NCBI RefSeq assembly: GCF_900111605.1
Contig: NZ_FOIA01000031.1
Coordinates: forward strand, 1 to 38,004
Length of the DNA: 38,004 bases
Source of the DNA: Nitrosomonas marina
GTDB taxonomy: Bacteria; Pseudomonadota; Gammaproteobacteria; Burkholderiales; Nitrosomonadaceae
Reading direction: 5' to 3'
The position numbers and the translations under genes were made by a program. Position 1 is the stretch's first letter; each line of letters starts with the position of its first letter. Positions 9,210 through 19,255 of this stretch are shown here, in pieces. A model generated the notes under the pieces. That model did not search any database. It was not told where the DNA came from and saw only the letters and a list, made by a program, of their open reading frames with translations.

Positions 9210-9650
9210 ATGTTTTTAAATACAATAAAAGCGAATGATGGTTCCATCAAGCATCGTAAACGAGTTGGTCGTGGAATTGGATGCGGTAAGGGTAAAACAT
9301 CTGGACGAGGCCATAAGGGCCAAAAATCGCGTGCAGGTGGGTTTCACAAGATAGGATTTGAAGGTGGACAAATGCCTTTATATAGGCGGCTGCCCAAAAG
9401 AGGATTTACAGCTCTCACTAATAGAAGCACAGTTAGTTTACGATCAGGAATACTTGCTAAAGAGAACAATGACGCAACCATCGATATCAATTGGCTTAAA
9501 GAAAAAAAATTTATAAAACAGAAAACAAATAAAGTCCGTTTTTATTTATCAAAAGACCAATCAATAAATGCCAAGTTATTTATTAAAGGTATCAGAGTAT
9601 CCAAGAGTCTAAAAGAAAAGATTGAAAATGCTGGTGGCAGCGTCGAGTAA
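9210..9650 (+). CDS. rplO: 50S ribosomal protein L15
   Basis: L15 is a late-assembly protein with a long basic N-terminal extension. The reading frame opens at GTG 9201 inside rpmD, but ATG 9210 gives [30 protein letters not shown], the normal L15 start, so 146 residues are called. [24 protein letters not shown] is the family signature. Confidence 0.97.
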   Translation: MFLNTIKANDGSIKHRKRVGRGIGCGKGKTSGRGHKGQKSRAGGFHKIGFEGGQMPLYRRLPKRGFTALTNRSTVSLRSGILAKENNDATIDINWLKEKKFIKQKTNKVRFYLSKDQSINAKLFIKGIRVSKSLKEKIENAGGSVE

Positions 9651-9664
9651 TTAAAGGTAACCAA

Positions 9665-10996
9665 TTGGCTAACAAAGGATTTACACACAAACAAGTTGAT
9701 AAGTTCGCAGATTTAAAGCGGCGACTCTGGTTTTTACTGCTTGCGTTAATAGTCTACAGAATAGGTGCACATGTACCTGTGCCCGGAATTGACCCCGTTA
9801 TACTGAAAGATTTGTTTGATTCTCAGCAAGGTGGCGTACTTGGAATGTTTAATATGTTCTCAGGAGGAGCGCTATCTCGATTTTCTATCTTTGCTTTGGG
9901 TATCATGCCATATATCTCAGCGTCGATTATTATGCAATTAGGTACAGTTGCAGTACCGTATCTAGAGGCGCTAAAAAAAGAAGGGGAGAGCGGTAGAAGA
10001 AAGATAACGCAATATACACGTTATGGAACCCTCTTGTTAGCATTAGTCCAAAGCTATGGAATATCCATTGCTTTGCAATCGCAGGCAGGACTGGTAATTA
10101 ATCCAGGGCCAATGTTTGTTTTAACAACTGTCATTACCCTTGTCACTGGCACCATTTTCCTAATGTGGCTCGGTGAACAAATAACTGAAAGAGGTATTGG
10201 TAATGGCATCTCACTGATTATCTTTGCTGGTATTGCGGCGGGATTACCCAGTGCCATTGGTGGAACACTTGATCTGGTCAGTACTGGATCGATGCACTTT
10301 TTAGTAGCTTTATTCATATTTATCGCTGCCGCACTTGTAACAGCTTTTGTAGTTTTCATTGAAAAAGGACAGCGTCGCATTCTAGTTAATTATGCAAAAC
10401 GACAGGTTGGTAAAAAAATCTATGGCGGCCAAAGTTCACATTTACCTTTAAAACTGAACATGGCGGGTGTAATACCACCTATATTTGCTTCTAGTATTAT
10501 CTTGTTTCCTGCAACCATGGCAGGCTGGTTTGCCACAGGTGAATCAATGATTTGGTTGCGCGATATCAGCGCAGCCTTATCACCAGGTCAACCGTTCTAT
10601 GTTTTTTTGTATGCGTCAATGATTATCTTCTTTTGTTTCTTTTATACTGCTCTAGTATTTAATCCGAAGGAAACATCTGATAATTTAAAGAAAAGTGGCG
10701 CCTTTATACCCGGTATAAGACCCGGTGATCAGACAACACGATACATAGAGAGAATCATGCTACGATTAACACTCGCTGGTTCAATCTATGTAACACTGGT
10801 CTGTTTACTGCCTGAATTCCTGATACTAAAATGGAATGTACCATTTTACTTCGGTGGTACATCTTTATTAATTATAGTTATTGTTACCATGGATTTTATG
10901 TCCCAGGTTCAATCACACGTAATGTCATCCCAATATGATAGCTTGTTAAAGAAAGCAAATCTTAAAGGTAACAGTGGAAGACTTCCAGTCAGATAA
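9665..10996 (+). CDS. secY: Protein translocase subunit SecY
   Basis: SecY is the channel subunit of the SecYEG inner-membrane translocon. The 443-residue product has about ten hydrophobic segments. It contains the plug-region [28 protein letters not shown], and the cytoplasmic loop [31 protein letters not shown]. The start is TTG at 9665, supported by AAAGG at 9653-9657 with seven bases of spacing; the next ATG would remove the first membrane segment. It sits inside the spc operon, as in most bacteria. Confidence 0.97.
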   Translation: MANKGFTHKQVDKFADLKRRLWFLLLALIVYRIGAHVPVPGIDPVILKDLFDSQQGGVLGMFNMFSGGALSRFSIFALGIMPYISASIIMQLGTVAVPYLEALKKEGESGRRKITQYTRYGTLLLALVQSYGISIALQSQAGLVINPGPMFVLTTVITLVTGTIFLMWLGEQITERGIGNGISLIIFAGIAAGLPSAIGGTLDLVSTGSMHFLVALFIFIAAALVTAFVVFIEKGQRRILVNYAKRQVGKKIYGGQSSHLPLKLNMAGVIPPIFASSIILFPATMAGWFATGESMIWLRDISAALSPGQPFYVFLYASMIIFFCFFYTALVFNPKETSDNLKKSGAFIPGIRPGDQTTRYIERIMLRLTLAGSIYVTLVCLLPEFLILKWNVPFYFGGTSLLIIVIVTMDFMSQVQSHVMSSQYDSLLKKANLKGNSGRLPVR

Positions 10997-11013
10997 TAGT
11001 TTTCGATACTTTC

Positions 11014-11232
11014 ATGGCTAAAGAAGAAACTATTCAGATGCAAGGTGAGGTTCTCGAAACCTTGCCGAATGCAACTTTTAAAGTAAAGCTAGAAAATGGA
11101 CACGTTGTGTTAGCTCATATATCGGGAAAGATGAGAATGCACTATATTAGAATACTCCCAGGCGATAAGGTCACCGTAGACTTAACACCTTATGATTTAA
11201 CAAGAGCGCGTATAACATTTCGAGCTAAGTAA
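11014..11232 (+). CDS. infA: Translation initiation factor IF-1
   Basis: IF-1 occupies the 30S A site during initiation. The 72-residue OB-fold product begins [20 protein letters not shown] and contains [19 protein letters not shown] and the C-terminal [11 protein letters not shown]. The length equals that of E. coli IF-1. Its place between secY and rpmJ is common in betaproteobacteria. Confidence 0.98.
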   Translation: MAKEETIQMQGEVLETLPNATFKVKLENGHVVLAHISGKMRMHYIRILPGDKVTVDLTPYDLTRARITFRAK

Positions 11233-11252
11233 ATAAAGTTAGAGGATTTTTA

Positions 11253-11366
11253 ATGAAGGTATTGGCATCAGTGAAAAAGATCTGCAGAAATTGCAAAATT
11301 ATAAGAAGAAACAGAGTTGTACGTGTAATTTGTACAGATCCCAGGCATAAACAGAAACAAGGGTAA
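11253..11366 (+). CDS. rpmJ: 50S ribosomal protein L36 (zinc form)
   Basis: This 37-codon gene starts at ATG 11253 and reads [19 protein letters not shown], then [16 protein letters not shown]. The CxxC at residues 11 and 14, plus Cys27 and His32, is the zinc-binding set of the C+ form of L36. AGAGG at 11241-11245 is a good ribosome-binding site. It belongs to the end of the spc segment, directly before rpsM. Confidence 0.97.
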   Translation: MKVLASVKKICRNCKIIRRNRVVRVICTDPRHKQKQG

Positions 11367-11394
11367 ACCCCATAAATTATAAACAGGTTAAGAA

Positions 11395-11754
11395 ATGGCA
11401 CGTATAGCTGGAGTAAATTTACCTAATCATCAGCATGTAGGAATTGCTTTAACTGCAATATACGGAATTGGACGATCCAAATCAGTAAAGATTTGTGACG
11501 AATTAAACATCGCTACCGATATTAAGTTAAAGGAACTATCCGAATCACAACTGGATCAAATACGCGATCATATAGCGAAGCATGTAATTGAAGGTGATCT
11601 TCGACGCGAAGTATCCATGAATATAAAGAGATTAATGGATTTGGGTTGCTATCGTGGATATCGTCACAGGAAAGGCTTGCCAGTCAGAGGACAACGAACA
11701 AGAACCAATGCGCGTACACGTAAAGGACCTAGAAAAGCAATACGTTCTAGATAA
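11395..11754 (+). CDS. rpsM: 30S ribosomal protein S13
   Basis: S13 is a head protein that bridges to the 50S subunit and contacts P-site tRNA. The 119-residue product begins [26 protein letters not shown] and ends with [24 protein letters not shown], both diagnostic. It is the first gene of the alpha operon set. The 28-base gap after rpmJ shows no promoter. Confidence 0.98.
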   Translation: MARIAGVNLPNHQHVGIALTAIYGIGRSKSVKICDELNIATDIKLKELSESQLDQIRDHIAKHVIEGDLRREVSMNIKRLMDLGCYRGYRHRKGLPVRGQRTRTNARTRKGPRKAIRSR

Positions 11755-11804
11755 CCTCTGAAAAGATTGATATTTATATGCACTTAATCAGACAGGAAAA
11801 TTAA

Positions 11805-12194
11805 ATGGTAAAGTCAAGTACGCGAGTCAAAAAAAAAATAAAGAAGAATGTTTCAGAAGGTGTAGCGCATATTCATGCATCCTTTAATAATACTATAATA
11901 ACCATCACGGATCGGCAGGGAAATGCCTTATCCTGGGCGACCTCAGGAGGAGCAGGTTTTAAAGGCTCAAGAAAAAGTACCCCTTTTGCCGCACAAGTTG
12001 CAGCTGAAAGTGCTGGAAAAGCAGCTATCGAATGTGGAGTTAAAAATCTTGAAGTTAAAATCAAAGGTCCTGGACCTGGTAGAGACTCAGCAGTACGCGC
12101 ACTTAATGGTATTGGTTTTAAAATAGTTAGTATTTCTGATGTTACCTCTATCCCACATAATGGCTGCAGACCACCCAAGAAACGTCGAATATAA
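11805..12194 (+). CDS. rpsK: 30S ribosomal protein S11
   Basis: S11 lines the platform and the E-site mRNA path. The 129-residue product has [46 protein letters not shown] and ends in [17 protein letters not shown], the family tail in which isoaspartate forms at the Asn-Gly pair in E. coli (the residues are present here). Confidence 0.98.
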   Translation: MVKSSTRVKKKIKKNVSEGVAHIHASFNNTIITITDRQGNALSWATSGGAGFKGSRKSTPFAAQVAAESAGKAAIECGVKNLEVKIKGPGPGRDSAVRALNGIGFKIVSISDVTSIPHNGCRPPKKRRI

Positions 12195-12205
12195 GGAGAA
12201 TACTT

Positions 12206-12832
12206 TTGGCCCGTTACCTTGATTCAAAATGTAAATTATGCCGGCGAGAAGGTGAAAAACTTTTTCTCAAAGGAGAGAAGTGCTTTACTGATAAATGTGC
12301 AATTGAACGTAGAAGTTATCCACCTGGACAACACGGCCAGAAAAAAGGACGTCTGTCTGATTATGGCGTACAGTTAAGAGAAAAACAAAAAATCAGACGT
12401 ATTTATGGATTATTTGAAAAGCAATTTAGAATCATCTACAGACATGCGGATAGACAGCGTGGTGTAACAGGTGACAATCTGTTACAGATGCTTGAAAGTC
12501 GTTTAGATAACATAGTTTATTTAATGGGATTTGGATCTTCACGAGCAGAATCAAGGCAAATAATTCGCCACAATTCAATACTTGTAAATGGTAAGAGAGT
12601 TAACATTCCCTCATACATAGTAACACCTGGTGATACTATTGAAGTTGATCAAAAATCGAGGGAACAGCTTCGTATCAAGTCTTCCCTGCAGTCAGCAGAC
12701 AATCGCGGATTTCCTTCGTGGATTGAAGTTGATGTGAAGGCAATGAAAGGTACATACAAAAACAAACCTGATAGAGCGGATTTACCCGCAACAATAAATG
12801 AATCATTAGTTGTTGAACTCTATTCAAAATAA
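12206..12832 (+). CDS. rpsD: 30S ribosomal protein S4 (zinc-type N-terminus)
   Basis: S4 is a primary 16S rRNA binder and, in E. coli, the repressor of the alpha operon. The 208-residue product begins at TTG 12206, with a strong AAGGAGAA ribosome-binding site at 12193-12200. The N-terminus has C9xxC12 and C26x(4)C31, the four cysteines of the C+ form that binds zinc; E. coli S4 lacks most of these. [27 protein letters not shown] and the S4 RNA-binding domain ([23 protein letters not shown]) follow. Confidence 0.97.
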   Translation: MARYLDSKCKLCRREGEKLFLKGEKCFTDKCAIERRSYPPGQHGQKKGRLSDYGVQLREKQKIRRIYGLFEKQFRIIYRHADRQRGVTGDNLLQMLESRLDNIVYLMGFGSSRAESRQIIRHNSILVNGKRVNIPSYIVTPGDTIEVDQKSREQLRIKSSLQSADNRGFPSWIEVDVKAMKGTYKNKPDRADLPATINESLVVELYSK

Positions 12833-12880
12833 TTAGTAAATCTGTTTTATATAACGTTTTTTCTTAAGGTTATTTAATAA

Positions 12881-13885
12881 ATGCTAGGTAATGATATATT
12901 AACGCCACGAATAATCGATGTTCAGAATATATCACCATTACATGCAAAAGTTGTGATGGAACCATTTGAGAGAGGTTATGGCTATACGCTAGGAAATGCG
13001 TTGCGAAGGATATTATTATCTTCAATGACAGGGTATGCGCCGACTGAAGTCAAAATTGCAGGAGTGGTACATGAATATTCAACGTTAGATGGTGTACAGG
13101 AGGACGTTGTAGATATTTTACTGAACATTAAAGGCCTTGTACTCAAGTTACATACTGCTAACGAGATCACCTTGCAATTAACTAAAACCGGCAAAGGGGT
13201 TGTTACTGCAAATGACATCGAAACCACGCATGATGTCGAAATCCTAAATCCTGATCATGTAATAGCGCACCTAACTACTGGTGGCAAGCTTGATCTACAA
13301 TTGAAGGTTACTAAAGGCAGAGGTTATGTGCCCGCCACAGCACGCTCTGTTGTTCAGGAAGAAAAAAGTATAGGTACCATATTTCTAGATGCATCATTTA
13401 GTCCTATTAAACGAGTTAGTTATACAGTTGAGAGTGCGAGAGTAGAACAGCGAACAGATCTGGATAAACTTGTCATGGATATAGAAACAAATGGCGTAGT
13501 CGACCCAGAAGAAGCAATACGATATGCAGCTCGGGTACTTGTGCAACAGCTCTCTGTTTTTGCAGACCTTGAAAGTACGCCCATACCTACTGAACAACCT
13601 CAGGCTCCTCAAATCGACCCTGTTTTATTGCGTCCAGTTGACGATTTGGAACTAACAGTTCGTTCGGCAAATTGCCTAAAAGTTGAAAATATTTACTATA
13701 TTGGAGATTTAATCCAACGTACCGAAGCAGAACTATTGAGAACTCCTAATTTAGGAAGAAAATCTTTAAATGAAATTAAAGAAGTTTTAGCAGCGCGTGA
13801 GTTATCATTAGGTATGAAATTAGACAATTGGCCACCTGCTAATTTAGAAAATCATTCAAAGGATATTAATCATGCGTCATCATAA
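12881..13885 (+). CDS. rpoA: RNA polymerase subunit alpha
   Basis: The alpha dimer scaffolds RNA polymerase assembly and, through its C-terminal domain, contacts UP elements and activators. The 334-residue product has the N-terminal domain motif [21 protein letters not shown]. The C-terminal domain runs from [24 protein letters not shown] to [16 protein letters not shown] and [10 protein letters not shown] proline/glutamine-rich linker ([11 protein letters not shown]) joins the two. The stop overlaps rplQ by 14 bases. Confidence 0.98.
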   Translation: MLGNDILTPRIIDVQNISPLHAKVVMEPFERGYGYTLGNALRRILLSSMTGYAPTEVKIAGVVHEYSTLDGVQEDVVDILLNIKGLVLKLHTANEITLQLTKTGKGVVTANDIETTHDVEILNPDHVIAHLTTGGKLDLQLKVTKGRGYVPATARSVVQEEKSIGTIFLDASFSPIKRVSYTVESARVEQRTDLDKLVMDIETNGVVDPEEAIRYAARVLVQQLSVFADLESTPIPTEQPQAPQIDPVLLRPVDDLELTVRSANCLKVENIYYIGDLIQRTEAELLRTPNLGRKSLNEIKEVLAARELSLGMKLDNWPPANLENHSKDINHASS

Positions 13886-14267
13886 TGCTTATCGCAAATT
13901 AAATAGAACAAGCAGTCACCGAAATGCAATGTTTCGTAATATGACAAATTCATTGTTGCAACATGAAATAATAAAAACAACTCTACCAAAAGCAAAAGAA
14001 CTACGCAGCTTTGCTGAGCCCTTGATTACATTAGGTAAAGAATCAAATCTCAATAATAAGAGAAAAGCCTTTAGTAAGTTACGTAATCGCGATATAGTCA
14101 CCAAATTATTTGACGAGATTGGACCACGTTATGCACAGCGGCCGGGTGGATATATCAGAATTCTCAAGTATGGATTTCGTAAAGGTGATAATGCCCCAAT
14201 GGCTTTGGTAGAGCTAGTAGACAGGCCAGTGGTAGAACCAGAGGAAGTCGAATCCGAAGAGATTTAA
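13872..14267 (+). CDS. rplQ: 50S ribosomal protein L17
   Basis: L17 sits near the tunnel exit. The 131-residue product begins [24 protein letters not shown] and ends with [16 protein letters not shown] plus a short acidic tail ([10 protein letters not shown]). The start lies 14 bases inside rpoA but is fixed by the invariant MRH start. It is the last gene of the ribosomal block. Confidence 0.97.
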   Translation: MRHHNAYRKLNRTSSHRNAMFRNMTNSLLQHEIIKTTLPKAKELRSFAEPLITLGKESNLNNKRKAFSKLRNRDIVTKLFDEIGPRYAQRPGGYIRILKYGFRKGDNAPMALVELVDRPVVEPEEVESEEI

Positions 14268-14335
14268 CAATAAAAATATTTATTATAATTTCAGTATAAA
14301 AATTTTTTATTCTTCTCATTTTATTATACTGGTTC

Positions 14336-14363
14336 AATCATTTATAAAAAATGATTTTTTTTT
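14336..14363 (+). terminator. AT-only intrinsic terminator after rplQ
   Basis: AATCATTT (14336-14343) pairs perfectly with AAATGATT (14349-14356) around a five-base loop, and T continues to 14363. The T-tract is strong but the stem has only one G-C pair, so efficiency is uncertain. A second inverted repeat, AGTATAA (14293-14299) with TTATACT (14324-14330), lies just upstream. The site marks the end of the ribosomal block before birA. Confidence 0.5.
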
Positions 14364-14434
14364 ACTATAAACTTAGAATTAATACGACGTCAATTTAATC
14401 ATATTAAGATTTATTTTAATAGTCTATCAATATG

Positions 14435-14448
14435 GTGACCTATATCAC
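14435..14448. promoter_or_regulatory. CRP/FNR-family-like palindrome at the birA start
   Basis: GTGA (14435-14438), six bases, then TCAC (14445-14448) gives the core of the CRP consensus TGTGA-N6-TCACA with 8 of 10 full positions. It ends 10 bases before the birA ATG, so a bound protein would block rather than activate. The match could be chance, and the cognate regulator is not in the window. Confidence 0.25.
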
Positions 14449-14458
14449 TGTGTAGCGT

Positions 14459-15463
14459 ATGCATAAAATGCATGCAGATAATGAAAGAATAATCTTTAAA
14501 TTACTTAAGTTACTTTCTGACAATCGACAACACTCTTATATGCAGCTTGGCTCAGAATTAAGCTGCACGACAATAACACTTTTAAAATATATACAGAGAT
14601 TAACAGAGTTAGGTGTCACAATTTCTGAGGTTAAAGGATTGGGGATCATATGGTCCCATCCTTTTAGTCTACTCAATAAAGAATCTTTATTTTCATACCT
14701 CCGTGAATTTCAACACGAGTTTAGTGTTTACACATTTGATATTCTTGAATCAACGAGCAAATATCTGGCACTAAATAAATCTTCTTATCTTGAAGAAAAT
14801 CGAATTCCTGTAATCGCTTGTGAACTACAAACGAAAGGTAGAGGAACAAGCAATCGGCAGTGGTATTCTAATCTAGGTGGAAGTTTAACATTTTCACTTA
14901 TGTGGCGTTTTACGCGCCGAATTGAACATATACAAACCTTAAGCTTGGTTCTTGGTATCTGCCTTGTTCGTGTTTTACGAAAAATAACACAGACAGAGAT
15001 ATACTTGAAATGGCCGAATGACATTATATTTGCCAAAAAGAAATTTGCTGGTATTTTAACTGAGTGTCGATCAGTCGATAACAATATACTTGTAAGCATT
15101 ATAGGAATAGGTATTAATTTCAAGCTACCGCCAAATCCAGCAATTATGTCAGATTATGGGGTGACCGATTTATTTGAAATTACTGGTCAATACCTAGATC
15201 GTAATCAAATACTTGCGTATCTTCTTGTTGAACTGCGTGAAATTTTAATTGCATATGAGCAATTTGGTTTTATTTACTTTCGCAAAGAATGGGAAAACTA
15301 CCATTACTTTCAAGGTCAACCAGTCACGCTTAAATCCGTTGATGCTTTGACCACTTCAGGAGTCGTATCGGGTATAAGTGTTGATGGATCTTTGGTACTG
15401 AAGACAGATTCAGGTAATAAAGCCTTCGGTATGGGTGAAATAAGCATAAAAACAAATGACTAG
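14459..15463 (+). CDS. birA: Biotin--[acetyl-CoA-carboxylase] ligase, bifunctional type
   Basis: BirA activates biotin with ATP and attaches it to the carrier protein of acetyl-CoA carboxylase. The 334-residue product has an N-terminal winged-helix region (about residues 8-65, LLKLLSDNRQHSYMQLGSEL), so it may also act as a repressor. The catalytic domain has the biotin-binding segment GRGTSNRQWYSNLGGSLTFS (family GRGRxGRxW), then LKWPNDIIFAKKKFAGIL. The second arginine-rich position is altered (GTSNRQW). The start region repeats ATGCAT twice, and a second in-frame ATG lies at 14468. coaX follows after six bases. Confidence 0.93.
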   Translation: MHKMHADNERIIFKLLKLLSDNRQHSYMQLGSELSCTTITLLKYIQRLTELGVTISEVKGLGIIWSHPFSLLNKESLFSYLREFQHEFSVYTFDILESTSKYLALNKSSYLEENRIPVIACELQTKGRGTSNRQWYSNLGGSLTFSLMWRFTRRIEHIQTLSLVLGICLVRVLRKITQTEIYLKWPNDIIFAKKKFAGILTECRSVDNNILVSIIGIGINFKLPPNPAIMSDYGVTDLFEITGQYLDRNQILAYLLVELREILIAYEQFGFIYFRKEWENYHYFQGQPVTLKSVDALTTSGVVSGISVDGSLVLKTDSGNKAFGMGEISIKTND

Positions 15464-15469
15464 CTGAAG

Positions 15470-16213
15470 ATGTATTGTCTCGCTGTCGATTCAGGAAATT
15501 CGTTTCTAAAATGGGCCTTTTTCAAGAATGGTAGAAAATTGGCGTTGAACACTGTCTGTAATCGGGAACTACATCAACTTGATACTGATTGGCGTTCCTT
15601 GAGGCAACCTGACACCATAATTGTCTCTCATGTATCCGGACATGATATTCAAATTCAACTTGCACAGCTGTTCAAAATTTGGAACATACAGCCCTATTGG
15701 ATTGAACCGCTACCCAAGCAATGTGGCGTAATAAACAATTACACAGACCCGAAACAGCTTGGTAGCGATCGCTGGGCTGCCTTAATAGCTTCCTGGAATA
15801 AATTTCATGAATCTTGTCTAGTTGTTAATGTAGGCACAGCCCAAACAATTGATGTACTATCGCGTGATGGTGTTTTTCTGGGTGGAATTATTGTTCCCGG
15901 ACCTTACACTTTGAAAAATAGTATTCAGTTCGCAACGCAAATTAATCTGAAAAATGATAATTATTGCTACCAGAATTTTCCGACTAATACTACTGATGCA
16001 ATTTACAGCGGCATTATCGATGCACTAGTCGGTTCCATCGAGAGGACGATGCGTTTATTTCAACAATATCAAGGGTATTCAATAAAGCACTGCTTAATAA
16101 GTGGTGGCGGTCATGCTGAATTATTACCGCACTTGGAATTTAAATATACAGTGATTGAGAATCTGGTGCTGGACGGCATGCTGCTTATTGCACAAGATAC
16201 TGAACGAACTTAA
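15470..16213 (+). CDS. coaX: Type III pantothenate kinase
   Basis: CoaX phosphorylates pantothenate in the first step of CoA synthesis. The 247-residue product has the ASKHA-fold motifs in order: the phosphate loop [11 protein letters not shown] with Asp7, LGSDRWAAL, and [12 protein letters not shown] with GGIIVPG shortly after. The birA-coaX pairing is common in betaproteobacteria, where the two are sometimes fused; here they are separate with a six-base gap. Length is within the family range. Confidence 0.92.
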   Translation: MYCLAVDSGNSFLKWAFFKNGRKLALNTVCNRELHQLDTDWRSLRQPDTIIVSHVSGHDIQIQLAQLFKIWNIQPYWIEPLPKQCGVINNYTDPKQLGSDRWAALIASWNKFHESCLVVNVGTAQTIDVLSRDGVFLGGIIVPGPYTLKNSIQFATQINLKNDNYCYQNFPTNTTDAIYSGIIDALVGSIERTMRLFQQYQGYSIKHCLISGGGHAELLPHLEFKYTVIENLVLDGMLLIAQDTERT

Positions 16214-16218
16214 AAATT

Positions 16219-16821
16219 ATGTCCCTGTTCCACGATGCTTCTTTTTATGTTTCTGTTAACCAGTTTCAGGATTTGCCTGTACATTCGGGTGCAGAAATTG
16301 CTTTTGCCGGACGTTCCAACGCCGGCAAGTCCAGTGTAATCAATACGCTGACGCGAAGAAAGAAACTGGCATTTGTAAGTAAACTTCCAGGTCGTACACA
16401 GCAGATCAATTATTTTCGAATCAGGGACAATCTTTTCCTGGTAGATTTGCCTGGCTACGGTTTTGCGAAAGTTCCTTTTGAAATCCGTCATCATTGGGAG
16501 TCGCTTCTCAGTGAATATCTTCAGACGCAGAAAACACTAGTGGGCCTTGTATTGATTATGGATATTCGTCATCCATTAAAAGAGCTTGATTTGCAAATGC
16601 TGGAATGGTTTTCAATCACTGGAAAACCGATGCATATTATATTGACTAAATCGGACAAGTTAAGCAGAAACCGCGCTCATAGTACGTTAAAGCAAGTAAA
16701 AGACCGTTTGATGCTACACTATCCGTCAGTAAGTGTTCAGTTGTTTTCTAGCTTGAAAGTTGTGGGTGTTTCCGAAGCCAATGAAGCTTTGTATAACTGG
16801 ATAGAAAACAAGCAGGTGTAA
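16219..16821 (+). CDS. engB: Ribosome biogenesis GTPase YihA/YsxC (EngB)
   Basis: This is a TRAFAC-class GTPase needed for 50S assembly. The 200-residue product has G1 [14 protein letters not shown] (about residues 31-44), G3 [10 protein letters not shown]4 TKSDKL and a G5-like FSSLKVVGV. It begins five bases after coaX, so birA, coaX and engB probably share a transcript. The sequence from here on is noticeably less AT-rich than the ribosomal block. Confidence 0.95.
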   Translation: MSLFHDASFYVSVNQFQDLPVHSGAEIAFAGRSNAGKSSVINTLTRRKKLAFVSKLPGRTQQINYFRIRDNLFLVDLPGYGFAKVPFEIRHHWESLLSEYLQTQKTLVGLVLIMDIRHPLKELDLQMLEWFSITGKPMHIILTKSDKLSRNRAHSTLKQVKDRLMLHYPSVSVQLFSSLKVVGVSEANEALYNWIENKQV

Positions 16822-16860
16822 CGGAATTAGAATAATTCGCTGATTAATTGATTGAGTAAA

Positions 16861-16960
16861 AATAAAAGACCCCCGGTTAAAGGGGAGTAAAAAAACCGGG
16901 GGGAACCGCCTTAATATCACATAAGGCCCTGCCTTCAGGGAGGAAAGACAGGGGACAAAA
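16861..16960 (+). promoter_or_regulatory. Structured leader before hemB (candidate hemB RNA motif)
   Basis: The 225-base engB-hemB spacer carries CCCCCGGTT (16870-16878) pairing perfectly with AACCGGGGG (16894-16902). A second element has CCCTG (16927-16931) that can pair with either of two CAGGG copies (16936-16940 or 16949-16953). Purine-rich unpaired stretches such as AGGGGAGTAAAAA and GGGAGGAAAGA lie between them. A conserved RNA called the hemB motif is described upstream of hemB in betaproteobacteria; I recall it but cannot confirm that this sequence matches its consensus. Confidence 0.45.
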
Positions 16961-17025
16961 TCATCATGCCCATCTAAAAGACAATGTAATTACAATACAA
17001 GTTCCCTGAGAATTTAATTTTTTAA

Positions 17026-18055
<1,030 letters not shown>

Positions 18056-18057
<2 letters not shown>

Positions 18058-18082
18058 ATTCAGAATGAGTGAGCTGAATTTT
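18056..18082 (+). terminator. Weak terminator candidate after hemB
   Basis: AAATTCAG (18056-18063, overlapping the stop codon) pairs with CTGAATTT (18074-18081), followed by only a short T-run. A second inverted repeat, TGACAGT (18086-18092) with ACTGTCA (18111-18117), lies between the convergent hemB and ycgR-like genes and could serve either direction. Confidence 0.35.
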
Positions 18083-18149
18083 GCCTGACAGTCACTTACA
18101 GATAAACTGAACTGTCATATCGGGACTAAATCGTTACACTTAATAAACG

Positions 18150-18929
18150 TCAGGGTGTTAATTTTACCTGTTCATGTTTTGTGACGTACCGCTGGATTAT
18201 GGTTTCCATTTCAGTAGGTAAATCAATGAATTGACAACCAGCCCGTTTGCATACCTGTCCGTTTCTTAATGTGATTTCATAGGTGGATTTAACTTCTATA
18301 CCAGCAATAATGTCCCCAAATCCCGGTAAGTTGATTCTGCAGTTATGATAAATCATGCCCGGTTCGAAGTTGATCACGGGATGATGATCGATTACTCCAA
18401 TACCGCCGCAACTGAGATCAACCAACGTGATTTCCGCTTTAAATGATCCTGCTTCAGTGTGTATCGGGATAATACATTTTAATGGTTTGATGATCGATGT
18501 GGTAATCCGGTAATAATTTCTTCTTTGCATGCGAATCAATGATTCTGGTAAATTGACCTGAAATACATTACGACCATCGAAATGAAACATGCTGATTTGA
18601 TTACATACAAATTCAATTTTGATTTTGTCTTGTGAGGTGATGAAAAGAAGGTGTTCTGATTCCAGCGCTACTTGATTGAGTTCCGTGTCCGAACCGGTAT
18701 CAATCACTAGCTTGTTTGTTTGATCATTTATGGAGAGAATGGACGTTAGGATAAAACGATTGCTTTGATCAAAATATAATGTGACAAGAGTATTTTTTTG
18801 CATGATTTCTTGAAGAATATGCAAAATATCTATCTTTGAGTTAACGCGACAAACTTCTATCAATTCTGAAGAATAGCTGTTATCGTCGATGTTGCCTGCT
18901 GGATCAGCTTGTCGGATTGATTCGACCAT
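18150..18929 (-). CDS. ycgR: YcgR-type flagellar brake protein (PilZ domain)
   Basis: YcgR proteins bind cyclic di-GMP and slow the flagellar motor. The 259-residue product has an N-terminal YcgR-like beta domain (about residues 30-125) and a C-terminal PilZ domain that starts with the RxxxR motif in RMQRRNYYRIT, followed by DLSCGGIGV (the D/NxSxxG motif). Both c-di-GMP-binding motifs are intact. It is the last gene of the leftward flagellar set, 38 bases after the FlhB-like gene, which fits its role. The ribosome-binding site is weak. Confidence 0.85.
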   Translation of the reverse strand: MVESIRQADPAGNIDDNSYSSELIEVCRVNSKIDILHILQEIMQKNTLVTLYFDQSNRFILTSILSINDQTNKLVIDTGSDTELNQVALESEHLLFITSQDKIKIEFVCNQISMFHFDGRNVFQVNLPESLIRMQRRNYYRITTSIIKPLKCIIPIHTEAGSFKAEITLVDLSCGGIGVIDHHPVINFEPGMIYHNCRINLPGFGDIIAGIEVKSTYEITLRNGQVCKRAGCQFIDLPTEMETIIQRYVTKHEQVKLTP

Positions 18930-18967
18930 GGCCGTGTTTTCAGTTAAGTGTGGTTGACGCTTTACAG

Positions 18968-19255
18968 TTATAATTTTTGCACTGAATTATTATGGTTGTG
19001 CTCCAGATGATAAAGCCAGGCGAGAAGTTCAGCGACTGCAACATAGAGTTGAGGTGGAATTCTGTCATCTAAATCAACCTGCATAAGAAGTGTTACCAGC
19101 TCGGTTGATTCATGTACATAGATACCTGCTTCTTTTGCACGCTTAATGATTTCCCGTGCGATTAACCCGCGTCCTTTTGCGACAACCTTGGGCGCAACCT
19201 GACCCTCGCGATAGGCGAGGGCCACAGCTTTAAAATCTGTATCATTTTGAGTCAT
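18968..19255 (-). CDS. Short FlhB C-terminal-domain-like protein
   Basis: This 95-residue protein resembles only the cytoplasmic C-terminal domain of FlhB, the export-gate switch: KAVALAYREGQ, APKVVAKGRGLIAREIIKRAKEAGIYVHES and RIPPQLYVAVAELLAWLY. It has no membrane segments. The autocleavage motif NPTH that precedes this region in full FlhB is absent (DTDFKAVAL here). It overlaps the fliK-like gene by 14 bases. Stand-alone proteins of this type exist in other flagellated bacteria (FlhX-like) and can partly replace the FlhB C-terminus; a role in export switching is inferred. Confidence 0.8.
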   Translation of the reverse strand: MTQNDTDFKAVALAYREGQVAPKVVAKGRGLIAREIIKRAKEAGIYVHESTELVTLLMQVDLDDRIPPQLYVAVAELLAWLYHLEHNHNNSVQKL

